Source: Blastobasis lacticolella
Taxonomy: Eukaryota; Arthropoda; Insecta; Lepidoptera; Blastobasidae
DNA: 64,000 nt
Assembly: GCA_905147135.1 (NCBI GenBank)
Contig: LR990042.1
Coordinates: 16,111,545-16,175,544, forward strand
Direction: 5' to 3'
The position numbers and the translations under genes were made by a program. Shown piece by piece: positions 50,625 to 62,349 of this stretch (position 1 is its first letter; the number at the start of each line of letters is the position of its first letter). Under the pieces are notes generated by a model that saw only the letters and a program-made list of their open reading frames with translations, ran no database searches and was not told the origin of the DNA.

Positions 50625-52373
50625 CTATTCTGACTTAGGCAAGTGCGCTCCTCGAGGTTGGAAGCCATTTTGGTCTGCAACGTAGTCTACTCTGTACCTG
50701 ACGCCATCGTCGCCTGTGTATTCATAATAGCCGTTGGCCGTGGTGCCTCCGTTGTTGGGCGAAGGGTCGATACGGCCGGTTTCTTCAGCGTTTATCCCAT
50801 TCTCGGTCTGGTACAGGTAGTGGTATGTATTCAGGTCGAGGTCCTGGTCCTGTCTGACGATCTGAGCGTTACGGGCGTCTTGGGCGTTAGAAAAGCGAGC
50901 GGCTGCGATCACGGGCTTTTGCGCAGTCGCGAATGCGGCGTACGGGTCAGCCTGGTATCTAGAATAGAATTAGGCGTTTTAGTTAACAGTTTACTGGTGA
51001 AGCTGACTGACGGAGATCTTTGGTGCTCGTAAGGTAATTTAGTTCGCGGCTGAAAATTGAACTACATTTGGCGGACTGCCTACAATAATAACCTAAGACT
51101 TCCAACAAAAACAGGGACAGACCTGCTGTTTTACATATTTTATTTTTGAAGTATAGGTATGCAGCCATTCAGCAAATATATCGGCCACACTCTCGGAAAT
51201 CATCATCATTATCATCTTGGCGTTATGTCCCGGTTGCGCCCCCGCACGGCACGCAAGGGCCCAGGGTCCGAAACGGTCGACCACACTATTGGATATGATA
51301 GAACTAATTACGAATTTAATGTAACCTTGCCTTGACCACAGTGATATTTATCTTATAATTTCTACTACTTCCTTATAGACTACTCTGTATAGCTATGTGC
51401 AGTCAGCGGCAGAGTGATAACGGATACATTTAATGTTGGCTGCGGGGAGGTTTTACTTTAAGCTGACTGTACTTACATGTTTCGCCCGAACGCCGATACC
51501 TGGCCAAATGGATTGTACGCCGGTTGCACTTGTACCACGGGTTGCACCCCAGCGAAGATGGAGTTCCTCGAGTAGCTACCGTCGTTCGCGTGAGCGTAGT
51601 GACCATCATTTGTGTGGCGGTAACTGCCATCGTCGCCGCCGTACTGATGAGGGCGGTACTTTCCGTCGTCTTGAGCAGCGCTCAAGTGGAAGACCGCCAG
51701 GGCAAGAACTGCACACTGTGCAAATACAAATATGTTTAGTGTTTATATATACACACACACAACACACACACACACACAAGTCATTATAGACTGTAAGGGC
51801 GCCGTAGGTTATTCTATGTCATCGAGTACAAGAAAAATTCCACTGTGTAGTGATAGTAGACGTTTACGAGACCCACAGAAGAGAAAAGTTACTTTATTGT
51901 GACGTTAAAGCGAAACTGTCATGTGGAATCACTACAAAGTGGAATTTTTCTTGTAATGATGAAGTGTGTTGGATAACCGAAATAGTAGGTAGAGATCACA
52001 TCGTTTCCCCTTTACACCCACTCATTTACTCACTCACGTATAACTTCCGTACTACTTAGTACAACGCTACAGAAGACAGCACCCCAACCTGCCCTATTTA
52101 GCATTTGATCCGTCTCCTTTTTTTACGTGCATCCATAGTGATGCTAGCTCATTTTATATTGGTTGTGGGTAGATTGATGGGCTGTCTTCTGTACTTTAGT
52201 GTACTTTCTAATGCTTTATAGATTTTTCTTTGCACAAAACTGGATACAATACTCGCGCCCCAACACACACAACAATCCGTGCAACTATAACATCACTTTC
52301 AAACTCCACGCCTACCTTAATAACACGTCACGATTACTTTTTTTTAAATTTCACTTACCACGAAAGATTTCAT
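50625..52373 (-). CDS. Gene 4: RR-1 cuticular protein with D-x-G-x-Y repeats, 3 exons, 195 aa
   Basis: Secreted chitin-binding cuticle protein. Exons: 52359-52373 (MKSFV), 51477-51715 and 50625-50958; phases 0 then 2 (AT|A gives Ile85). The acceptor at 51716 (CACAG) was chosen over one 10 nt further in because only it keeps the frame. The signal peptide is residues 1-18 (…VFHLSAA). It is followed by DDGKY, DDGSY, NDGHY and NDGSY repeats, then a Val/Gln/Pro linker and an Ala-rich segment. The RR-1 domain is about residues 128-192 (NTYHYLYQTENGI ... YEYTGDDG ... RVDYVADQNGFQP) and ends GAHLPKSE, TAG. Unlike genes 2 and 3 there is no separate IPT tail exon. AATAAA lies at 50515-50520. A broken RR exon resembling this gene follows at about 50366-50425. 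Confidence 0.95.
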
Positions 52374-52436
52374 ATTTCGGCAGGTTCTCGAAAGCCAAAA
52401 AAACATCAAATGATACAATCGAACTAGAGTCGAATG

Positions 52437-52444
52437 TATTTATA
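52437..52444 (-). promoter_or_regulatory. TATA box of gene 4
   Basis: The minus strand reads GTATAAATAC. An initiator-like TCATT lies about 30 nt downstream (52409-52413), and the ATG is about 40 nt after that. Confidence 0.85.
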
Positions 52445-53204
52445 CAGTCACCAAATCAGAATTGGAGTATTTATTGCAAGAATACAGAACTCTGAATTGC
52501 AAAAAATGTAAATTTTATTTGTTCGGTTGGCATTGGATGGACTTATTTGGGCAATCTGTGATATATCGTATTTTTGAATTGGCCATACGCCCATGATCCA
52601 AATATTGTGAATTAGATCATTTGGTTTGAAACTGTCAGTGTCCTTCCGTCAACAAGACCATCTATCAGAGTTAATGGTTTCCAGATAAGAGAATGACCAT
52701 AAAAATTCCCGTCGCCTAGTTATAAATTCCGTCCAAACTCATTATCTAGCTATTTTGACAAAACTGATCAGTGCATTTGGGTGACTTGATACCTAAGCTG
52801 TAGGCAAAAATTATAGGTACTATAACTAAGCAAAATGTTATTTTTTCAGGGAAATAAGACAGTGTAAAACAGAGTACTATTGATGAAAACATTCATGAAA
52901 ACAGGTAATATAATGAAATTTTACACGCTAATCAATTTATTTGCTTTTATTTTACAAGCTTTTATTTAACTTGCAATGTTGTTTGTGTATGTTCGGGGCA
53001 AATCTTGCAAGCCTAATTTGACTCACTTCCCGGTGTTCAATTGAGCTGAAATTTGATAAACCTATGTAACTTGGATAACAATGAATTAATATGGTACCAT
53101 GGAGCTGGTCTGATGATGAGGTCAGAAGGTAGCCATAAGAACTAATACTAATAATACCATCATGTTTGGGCTCTTTGGAATGGTCTTGATGAGTACAGTA
53201 GCAT

Positions 53205-53420
53205 GTGTCAGGCAGGCTTTAGGTTAGGACGGGCTCTAAGACAGGTAGGCTTTCGGAGGCCATATGTTAGGACGGGCTCTAAGTTAGGTAGGCTTTCGGG
53301 TTAGGTCGATGCTCCCATAGGGTAGCCGGGGCTTTAGTCGGTTAAGTAGGTTGGATCAAGTAGGATGTAGGCCTGTAGGCTTAGATAGGTCGGAGCAAGT
53401 AGGATGTAGGTTTTTAGCTT
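53205..53420. repeat. Degenerate tandem repeats with TTAGG-like motifs
   Basis: Two units around TTAGGACGGGCTCTAAG (53225-53290), then two around CAAGTAGGATGTAGG (53358-53410). Unit length is about 50 nt; frequent GTTAGGTAGGCTTTCGG. Confidence 0.65.
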
Positions 53421-53740
53421 GTCTCTATGAACACACATAGCACTGGCTAGGTAATAATTCAAATGTGTTCCATTTGAAGTAGATGTAAGGTATCCTATAT
53501 ATTTTGTATCATTCTTCTATATACTTTCACGAATATAACTTCAATTAGGCAATTACATTTTATTTAGAGTAAGTGGCTCCCCCAGTGTTACAGTACTATA
53601 CCATTTGAGAACTTATTTATACCTATAGTTACCATTTGGGTGCATCCATATCTTAAAAACGCGCGAATGCGCCATTTACGCACCATTGAAGTCATAACAG
53701 TAACCGAATAAAATGAAACAACAACATTTAAATACAATAA

Positions 53741-53746
53741 TTTATT
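53741..53746 (-). terminator. Poly(A) signal of gene 5
   Basis: AATAAA on the minus strand, about 50 nt after the TAG stop at 53794. It supports the third exon as the true 3' end of the gene. Confidence 0.65.
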
Positions 53747-53793
53747 ACAATCGATCGCTTAACATACAAAAATCTATTCAATTCATGACTATT

Positions 53794-56091
53794 CTAGTCG
53801 GTTACTTCCTCTACTACCCTAACAATCACTTCATATTCCAACCTCAGGTTTGTTGTTAAGGCGTTAGTCACTTTACTTATAACTTTAGTGCCTTTAAACG
53901 TGTAGAACGATCCTCGGTTTTCACCTTGCTTCAGTTCTAGGCGCGGTGGATATCTGGAAGTGAAAAAAAAACCAATCTATGCATAGTATAATTCAAAGCT
54001 GATCCCGCCGTCTGTCCCCTATGTATATACGTATGTGTCTATGTACACTTAGATTTTCTAAACTACGTAACGAATTGAATGCTGTTTTCAACAATAGATA
54101 GAGTTATTCAAGAGGAAGGTTTATAAGGAAGAAAAAATACGGTAGGTAGGGGTGAAGTAGGTGTAGGGTAGGCATAGAGTAATGTAGGGTAGGCGTAGGG
54201 TAGGTAAAGGGTAGGGTAGGGGTAGGGGTAGGAAGCCGGTTCCACTAGTTTATTAAGAAGCTTGCAAGACCGTTGACAATGGTTAATCAACGCACACCGA
54301 CGCCGGTTACTATGATAGGTGATTTTATACTTTGAGGCTACTTGAACTTCAACACCGCAATGAGCTCTTCATTCGTTAGGTGTGTCTCCTAATGAAGCAA
54401 CGTTGACCAAGGTTTAAGAGAGGTAGGGCATAGCGGGGTATCTCGTTCGAATTGGAGCCGCCCGACTGGGGAAGTACCTTCACCTTACAGAATATCGCAG
54501 CTAGATAATATTCTTTTAAATAGTATTGTGTTTCTGCCGGTGAGTTAGGTTTCCAGTGCTCCATGGGGTGGGGATATATGGTGAACCGTGGCTTTGGCAG
54601 TGGAGTGGCATTTGCCTTTTGCTGCCAGTGCAACGTGTTATAGAGGTAGGCAACGCATTAGCGATACTCTTGGTGTTGCTAATGTCTATAGGCAGTGGTG
54701 ACCACTTTCCATCAGGTGGCCCGCTTGCCTGTTTGTATGAAATAAAAAATAATAAAAAAAAAGGTCTTCCGCTGGACAATTCTGAGGCTGCTCAGACACT
54801 CGCTTGAGCCGATTGGCACCCTTGATAGGATATAATATTGTTATTATTGTAATAAACACTGAGGTTCTAGGTTTCTAGCCTCTAAGACATTAGTCGCCTT
54901 GTAAACTCAGCTGCAAAGTAAACGGACCCCCTTACAGGCAACCATGGTTCAACTGTGTTCAACTTATGTACATAATCTCAATTATATAATCATAATCATA
55001 ATTTACTATCTGCGAGCACCTGTTAATGGCCTCGCTGTTATATGTTTGTAAGTTTTACTTGTAACTTGCTGTTGGTGTTCTGAATAAAGTAAAATAAATA
55101 AATAAATAACTCAGAAAAGAGTCATTCGTAATGACGGTAGGATTCGAACCCGGTACCTCTTTTGTGTATGTACAATACTATCAAAGTAAAGAAACTGTCT
55201 TCATTATTGTCTAATACAAAGAAATCTTAAATCAAATCTACTTACTGAGTGACAAACTCCGTATTATTGTGCTCTGGCGTCAAGTACCGGCACTTAGCCG
55301 TAATTTCCTTGTCACCAAAAGCCTTCCTATAGTAGTTGGCGCTGCCCTCTGATGCCAGTATATTTTCGGACACATACTCATCCACCAACGCTTTTATCAC
55401 CTTATGGATGTACGGATATCTTTCCGCATAAATTTTACGACCTATATATTCTATTATATTCGGCTTCCGGTCACCGTCATGGCCATCATTACCATTTCCT
55501 CCAAAGCCTCCTTCGCCACCATTACCACCAAAACCTCCATCAGGCCCCACTTGATGAATATATCTGTAGTCACCATCATCTCCCGGGTATAAGCCTTGGC
55601 GGTAAATATATGTATACCTTCCTTCGTCGCCAGGTATGTATCTCCCTTCGTCCAAAGGTCGATAGTATTTTCCATCGTCGAACATATTCTTATTTTTCTT
55701 TGGCTTGTATTTACCATCATCGTAAGGTTTACAGACGATTGACGCCCACAGTAAAGTGACTAAGAACTGAAATTGCAAAAATAAAATCTTAAAAGTTGTA
55801 ATAGTTCGTAGTGGAAGAGGCAAAAGAGGTATACCAGGATCGTAACTTGTGAAACCGCTTGATTGTATATGTAAAATATGCTTTTATTTATAAAGCCATA
55901 AATAATTTTAAACTCTAATTTATTAAGTATCATAACATATTCAATCCAAATAAATTTATAATCTCGTAAATAAAAACTTGATCGTAATGAAAAATTTTAG
56001 GTAGTTAAAGATAACGAATTGATTATGCAGAGGCATTTATCAAATAGGTAAATCTGTTCTTACTACTTACGAATTTAGTTATATCCTTCAT
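53794..56091 (-). CDS. Gene 5: secreted D-x-G-x-Y repeat protein without an RR domain, 3 exons, 233 aa
   Basis: I do not recognise the C-terminal half. Exons: 56071-56091 (MKDITKF, then GTAAGT), 55246-55766 and 53794-53953. Phases are 0 and then 2 (CA|A gives Gln181), and the frame runs on to a TAG stop with AATAAA about 50 nt beyond. Residues 1-19 are a signal peptide. Residues 20-78 carry five D-x-G-[KRD]-Y motifs (23-27, 37-41, 46-50, 54-58, 70-74), like those of genes 4 and 6. Residues 81-106 are a Gly/Asn/Asp linker. Residues 107-233 look globular: a predicted helix-rich part (IEYIGRKIYAERYPYIHK...), one Cys at 166, an N-N-T glycosylation-type site near 174-176, then beta-like, Val-rich sequence ending EEVTD. 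There is no RR consensus. Position and N-terminus suggest a cuticle or apical matrix role; this is inference. Confidence 0.85.
53970..54250 (+). mobile_element. Non-autonomous Helitron (GTAGG family), downstream side of gene 5 exon 3
   Basis: CGCCGTCTGTCCCCTATGTA, AAGAGGAAGGTTTATAAGGA, a GTAGGGTAG array and the end GGAAGCCGGTTCCACTAG before T. It lies in gene 5 intron 2, about 15 nt from the exon 3 acceptor. Confidence 0.7.
54560..54765 (+). mobile_element. LINE 3' UTR fragment with poly(A)
   Basis: GGTAGGCAACGCATTAGCGA through CCATCAGGTGGCCCGCTTGC matches the reversed 3' UTR at 17265-17370 and ends in an A-rich tail (54742-54763). It lies in intron 2 of gene 5. Confidence 0.75.
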
Positions 56092-57085
56092 TTTTTGTTA
56101 ATGTAGATGAACAATGCAAAGTCGCAGCAGAAGGTTAAAATGTCGTAACCTGAAAATAGACCGGATAACAGTCAAAGGTTAAAATCCCATACATTTGTTA
56201 AGCACATCCAAAATCCATCAACTGTCAACTGGATCTCTATTGCCACACTATTAACATTTAAATGAGTAATAAATTATTATAATACATACTCTAAAATGGA
56301 ATAGAATCCTTAAATCAAGGTGTGACGAGGTCAGCTTGAGGAATTAGCATTATATTAGATCTTCTTTGAATGTTAAATTTGGTATTTATAAACCACTTTT
56401 GCACTAAATATCGTGTTACAATGATGTGTTTATGTCAAAGGGAGCGGTCTGCGAGACGCGTACTGGACGGGAGCACGGTACTTCTTGATATGGAAATGCA
56501 GCAGGCCCAACTCACATCGACTTGCATAAAACAAAAATACCACGATGCCAACCGCAATAACACCCAGTACCGCATTCTTGCGACCTAATTTTATTTACAT
56601 CTAAATCGTTGTCTCGTCAATTGACTCATCCGAGTTGGCTTTACGTAGAAATCATCATCCATAAAATGAATGGTACTAAAATGCATTCCTTATACCTACT
56701 TCACATGTGGATATGTGTAGCATTAAGTCTTCTACAGTAATTTACTATTAGATTTTAGCAACCTCCACGTTAATGAAGAGTTTTGTCATATTCTCCACGC
56801 TTGTAGACGCTGTGGTTGAAGAATAGGTACAGTGCTGAAAATACACACTGCAACCAATTTGAGTAAAGAGCAATACATTAATCGCTTTATACAACACGAG
56901 ATTGGAGGTAGGTACTTGTATGTTAGTCTCCAGTAACCATGTTGGTTAAAAAAATTAATATAACAATTGCTCAAAATAATATGTGTTTCATCCTTGGACC
57001 TTAAAACATTTTTATTCATAAAACAGTCAAAATCAAAGAAGAAGAGGAAAAATTTCAAAACACAAAATACCACTATACATACGCG

Positions 57086-57335
57086 TCAAAAATTAAAAAT
57101 GTCGTCCACACTGCTGCCCCCTGGAATTGTGCCCAGAAAACTAGCTGTGTTACCTCGTTGAATAGCAATGCTTATTCTCTGACCGACGAACGAGCCAGCT
57201 CTCCGGTCGCCTGTGGTGTATACTAGTCTTTTAAAAAATTCTGAAAATATTTTTGTAGCGCTAGGGCCCCGGCCCCAACGTCTCGACCCCAAAGACTGAA
57301 ATATGAATCGTGGGCGTTCATAACACAAATGGCTT
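57086..57335 (-). mobile_element. Retroelement polyprotein C-terminus fragment
   Basis: The minus strand encodes SLGSRRWGRGP, TGDRRAGSFVGQRISIAIQR, GNTASFLGTIPGG and stops after DDIFNF. I recall the R-x-G-S-F-x-x-Q-R-I-S motif from lepidopteran non-LTR element polyproteins; this is recall, not a search. Confidence 0.55.
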
Positions 57336-58579
57336 TTTTTCCTTTTTTGGTTCTAGATGACGATCGTTGTCTATATGTCAAATTTGACACAAAGCCCTTA
57401 TCATCATCATCATTAAAACCGCAGGTCATCCGAAGCCTTCCGAACTTAATAATTGACTGCACCTAAATAATTTGGCTTTGTATATTTTTTTAGCTTTCGT
57501 ATGATTTGTGTATCACCGGAGCTTAGTTTTTTTAGAGCATATCTATTCCATTAATTATTCACTAATCTCACTCTACTAGTTTGGTGTCTTCTTACAACTG
57601 TTTAAGGCTATAATGTCAACTGTATCGTCATCCATTATGTTTCTTCCGCATCCATTGTCATAAAAAATATGCATACATTTAGGTGTCTAGTAGGTGTCTA
57701 TAAACAGTATATTTATAGTGTAAACCCTGTAAATAGTAAATATTAATTAATTTTGTAAACTCTTGCTCGCAATAATTACTTTACAATCTAATTAGGTTTT
57801 TATTGATTAATTTGCGTTTATAACGCCTAATTTGCGTTTGTAACATATTCAAAACAAGTTACAAATCAAAATTTGACAGTTATGATACATATACGGAAAA
57901 GATGAGGACGTTATGTATCAGATTTTACGTCTGATGAAACTGCACAGTGTGCAGTTACTGTACACAGTTAATCAACGAAAGCGATAAGCGAGAAATGGCG
58001 CGACATAGATACTGCTATCTCTTTTATCTTAGTATTGAGAGAAGGAAACAAACACTCTCTCGCGGACCGAGATGTATAGAGGGCACGCTTGTGGTAGTCG
58101 TCCCAAAAAGATAAAATTAATCGCACGTAAAGAGTCTTAACGCTTTACAAAAATATTCCCAAACTGTTACACTATCAACTAATAATAATAATCACCTTGG
58201 CATTAATGCCCCGGTTGTGCTCTCTCGCACGAGGGTCCGGGTAAATACACTGTAGATAACTGCTATGTTACCTATACATTAGTGTAGCGACTTATTAAAG
58301 GGCGAATTATGGTGGTGCAAAATAAATAAAAAGTTTCCACCTGTAACAATATTTACGACGATAGTCTATTCTTGTCACACAAGTATTATCGTTACTCGAT
58401 GGGAAAACTTTTATCCATATTAGATAGCATAGTCGATAATAGAATATTTTATAAGCAAGAATGCGATATTATCGCATTTTATAGTTTCGGCTTTGTAAAG
58501 TATCGTCGACCTGTCGGACGCTCTATGAAGCCATTTATTTGACGTTCAAAATTAAGGACACATTAATATTTGAGTATCG

Positions 58580-58585
58580 TTTATT
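58580..58585 (-). terminator. Poly(A) signal of gene 6
   Basis: AATAAA on the minus strand, about 120 nt past the TGA stop. Confidence 0.5.
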
Positions 58586-58703
58586 TGAATTTCTCTATTC
58601 TGTTATATGACGTTACACTGTACAATGTAAGGCATAAACGAACATTCATTTAGAACTTATCTAATAGATATCTTACAGGCTTATGACAATCAGAGGACTA
58701 GAT

Positions 58704-61700
58704 TCAAGGCAAATGGGCACCGGAGGGGTGGAAGCCGTTTTCGTCGGCGGTATAGTCCACGCGGTAGGTGACGCCGTCAGGGGCGACGAATTCGTAGAAT
58801 CCCTTCACCCTCATGGAGCCCTCGTTGTTGACCTGCTCGATTTTTCCGGACTCCTCGGCGAGGATCTTGTTCTCGGTCTCATAGAGGTAGTGGTAGCCAT
58901 CGGGGTTGACGTCTTCCTCTTGGCGGATGATGCCGTATTTGTAGTTGTAGTCGCCGGCGTTGGCAGAGCCGGTGTAGCTGGTGCCTGCGCCGGCACCGCT
59001 GAAGCGCGAGGCGGCGGAGGCGGCGGAGGACCCGGTAGTGGAGGCGGAGGAAGCAGTGGCGGAGGAGGTGGAGCCTACCACGGTGAGGGAGCCGCGGCCA
59101 GCGCCGGACGCGACGCCGGACGCGCCGACGGACGCGCCGCCGGTGTACGCACCGCCAGAGCCAGAGTACGCACCGCCTGAGCCGGAGTACGCACCGCCGG
59201 CACTGCCGCGGTCACCGCTAAAAGGTTAAATTATATGACACATTATTGGATGAATATTGTCACCTTTATCTGCAGTGGCACTCAAATAACGTCGCATACA
59301 GGAACAATAATCGTGGTTAAAGAGAAGCCGGATGCAGGCAACCTAACAGTTATTCACAACTGCCTGCCCGATAAACAATAATAATAATATAATTTTAGCT
59401 CGCGCGCTCGCGCTAATTTAGGTTTAAAAAAATGTTTACAACATTTTGTAAATCATTTTGACGTAAATTATTACACGATATATGCTTGTCTGCTTCGTGA
59501 ACCGGGACTCCTCTATCAAATATTTTATTTCATAGTGCGTTATGACAAGTACTTCACCGGTAGTTGACAAAGCTTTTTCTCTTTTCTCTCTGTCAAGCCT
59601 GATTGAGTACCACCGCCTTATCATCTCCATGGCAGAAATGATGAAGCATTTCTTATCAATAATGTTATTTTTATAAATAATGACAAGCATTTATTATAAA
59701 TAATGACAACACAACTGCGATTGTACATTTTTGTTACATGAATCCTAACCGTGTGGTGTCCGGCAGGGTAGAATAGCACCAACCCCTTACACTCATGGGT
59801 ACAAGGCGACTAATGTTTTCGAGGCAAAAGATCAAGAGTCTCCGTAGTCTGGAAAATGGGCAGCAGCATTTTCCACTGTTATTTTTAAACACTGCGATCT
59901 CCAACCCGCCTGCCAAGCGTGGAGATTATGGCAATAACCTCCCCTTTCGTGGGAGAGGCCCTAAGTCCAGCAGTGGACTATTACGGGCTGTGATGATGAT
60001 GAACGAATGGAACGTTTTGCCTATGAGTGCGTCATAGGTTAAGCGTCCCAGATCATTGCAATCATTACGGCGCGCCGTCAAGGCCTAAGTGCCTAATCAA
60101 AGATATTATGAGTGATAAATACCGCTTTCCATTTAATTTTTTATCTGCTCCTTTGTAATTCGAAAATTTTTGAAAAACTGCCGACGTCTAATATTACCGT
60201 AATTGCAAAAAACCCCATTGTAATAAGTTTAGTAGTTACTTAGAACTCCACAAATGCCGACTTATCAGGCTGCTGCAGCGCCCACAGGTGGCCTACTGAC
60301 ACAAAAGATGTCTAAAAATTGACATTGAAATTGACCCAGTAGTTTTCGAGAAAAATTGTAACACACACAAACGCACGAACAACCTCTAACCCCAAACGCA
60401 TACACCACCTCCATTTCGTTCCTTCCGTCATGGGTAAAATGTAACAAAACCGCGATAACCCTCTAACTGCTACTCACTTGAAAGCGCCACTTTTATCCGG
60501 ATTGTACCGTCCAGAGTTGTCTGAAGAGCCGCGGTACTTGTCCCCGGAGCCGCCGGGGCCGTTGGGGCCGTCGGAGTGGGTGTAGAAGCCGCCGGCGCCG
60601 CCACGGTCGCCGCGGTCACCACTGGAAGTAGAGATATCAAGTCATAAGTTGAAATTTTTATTAAGGTTATTAATAATACTTGTAAATGTCAAAATGATAC
60701 ATTGCATTGCTTAACGGCTCTACCACTCGTTCCAACCGCTGCAACTCCTGTATGGCTATGATGTTATGTGATTGCTGAGTGTACATTACTCTTGTCATAC
60801 ATTTTATTTATTACAATGCGTCGCGCGTGGCAACAATGCCGAGGCATACTCGAGCTGAGGCTCTCTTTGGCAGCGCGCTCTTTATCATATAAGTGTATCA
60901 AGTAAGGTCGTAATTTATTTATTTTTATTAGATCGGGTAGTTGACAACCAAAGTCCCGCAACTTTTGCAGGCGTTAAATTATACCATACATACAAATAGT
61001 CACGCCTTTTCCAGGCAGAGACAACATGCACAATTCCGTTCAAATGTTAATAAAATAATAAAAAAGCTATCGACTCACTTATAAGCCCCCGAGTTGTCAG
61101 GCACGTAGCGGCCATCGTTGCTGCCCCCGCTATAGCGACCCGCTTCGTAGCGTCCCGGCTCGTAACGGTTAGGGTTGTAAACGCCGGCAGCAGCCGACGC
61201 GCGTAGGGCTTGGCGGCCTGGCCTGTGAAAGGGTTAAAGATCATCGTCATCATCTTAGCGTCGATCCTGGCTGCTCCACTTAGCTTGATCTTTAGCAACC
61301 TCACGTCGCTGTTGGCACTTTAGATAGCTAAACACTTTCCTGATACAAGCAAGTTTAGGCCTCTATTACTCAAGTATCCTTGTGGCTTACGCAGTACGAG
61401 CCCAAGGGTTAAAATAGCGTTGGTTAATTACAATAAAACATGCATACATTGATACCGTCACGCCTTCTTCCCGTAGGGTTAGGCGGAAACCATATCCAAT
61501 AAATCACGAATTGAATATTGCCCATTATCCAGACCATTAACGCATGGATTTCGTAGCTGCCGGGACTTCGCCAGGTTAAAAAATAGTCCGCAGGAGGTAA
61601 GAGATTGAAGCGCAAAGAAAATGTTTCCTACTCAAGTACAATATCGGCCATCAACTGCGCGGACAGTCCACGGCATACCCGAGTGGTAATTAGGACGAAT

Positions 61701-62282
61701 TTATCCCACTGTTATCGCTAAATAGTAACAATAATTAGAATATAAAATAATGTTGTATATGTACTCACTCTACTTTTGAATATATTTTATTTTACTTGAT
61801 GTAACAAAGCAGTGGTATTATTCCAATAAATGCAGAAATTGCCCTTTAAGGGCAGCAGGTTTCCTCACACCGAACATGAAATGGACTTGTACTTCAATGC
61901 GCTTCGATAAACAAAGGAGTGCATATAATCATCCACACTTACCTGCTAACGTCAGCCCCAAGGGCGACCGTCGCGCACAAACATAATACCTAAAACAAAA
62001 ACACACTCTTAAAACATACAATAACAAAAACCACTCGAACTTTTAACCATCACCAAAGCAAACATGTACAATTTCTTAGGCATACAAAAACCAACTAATC
62101 CACGCCATTAATTCGCCGTTAAATTATGGTAATCGGTGTCATAATCAATAAAGTATACATCATCACTTAATTTCCAGTCAATTTATGTAAATAGGTAATT
62201 GGGAGTTATCAAATTGGAGGTACAGAATACCATATACCACGGGTAACTAGGCCACGCGCGCACTTACCACTAATCCGCGCAT
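58704..62282 (-). CDS. Gene 6: RR-1 cuticular protein with modular repeat exons, 5 exons, 287 aa
   Basis: Secreted chitin-binding cuticle protein. Exons: 62268-62282 (MRGLV), 61943-61989, 61079-61222, 60478-60621 and 58704-59217. Every internal junction after the first is phase 2. Signal peptide is about residues 1-17. Exon 3 ([12 protein letters not shown] ... [13 protein letters not shown]) and exon 4 (... [16 protein letters not shown]) are both 144 nt and carry D-x-S/D-G-x-Y modules. Exons 4 and 5 both begin with the residues NGDRG. Exon 5 adds three SGGAY-type units (about residues 121-138), an Ala/Ser/Gly-rich, very GC-rich stretch, and the RR-1 domain, about residues 222-285 ([14 protein letters not shown] ... 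YEFVAPDG ... [13 protein letters not shown]), ending GAHLP, TGA. AATAAA lies at 58580-58585. A (GAT)n-tailed repeat interrupts the intron between exons 5 and 4 (59746-60003). Confidence 0.95.
59746..60003 (-). repeat. Family C repeat copy in an intron of gene 6
   Basis: Inverted relative to the 15.2 kb copy; lies between gene 6 exons 58704-59217 and 60478-60621; ends GGGCTGTGATGATGATGA. Confidence 0.8.
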
Positions 62283-62340
62283 TTCTGTAATCATCCACCG
62301 GACTAGCCTACTTGAATGTGCTAATTCATACGTGGGAGCC

Positions 62341-62348
62341 TATTTATA
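62341..62348 (-). promoter_or_regulatory. TATA box of gene 6
   Basis: The minus strand reads GGTATAAATAGG, about 60 nt upstream of the ATG at 62282, the normal spacing for this cluster. Confidence 0.85.
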
Positions 62349-62349
62349 C

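Noticed and set aside
51751..51779. (CA)n run next to gene 4 exon 2 as a regulatory site
   Set aside because: A plain microsatellite in intron 1; no further support.
55352..55759. Frames opposite and out of phase with gene 5
   Set aside because: Low stop density comes from the biased composition of exon 2. The chosen frame alone has a signal peptide, in-phase junctions and a stop with a poly(A) signal.
58683..59229. Long plus-strand frames opposite gene 6
   Set aside because: GC-rich codon use in exon 5 opens the antisense frames by chance; only the minus strand has RR motifs and splice phase.
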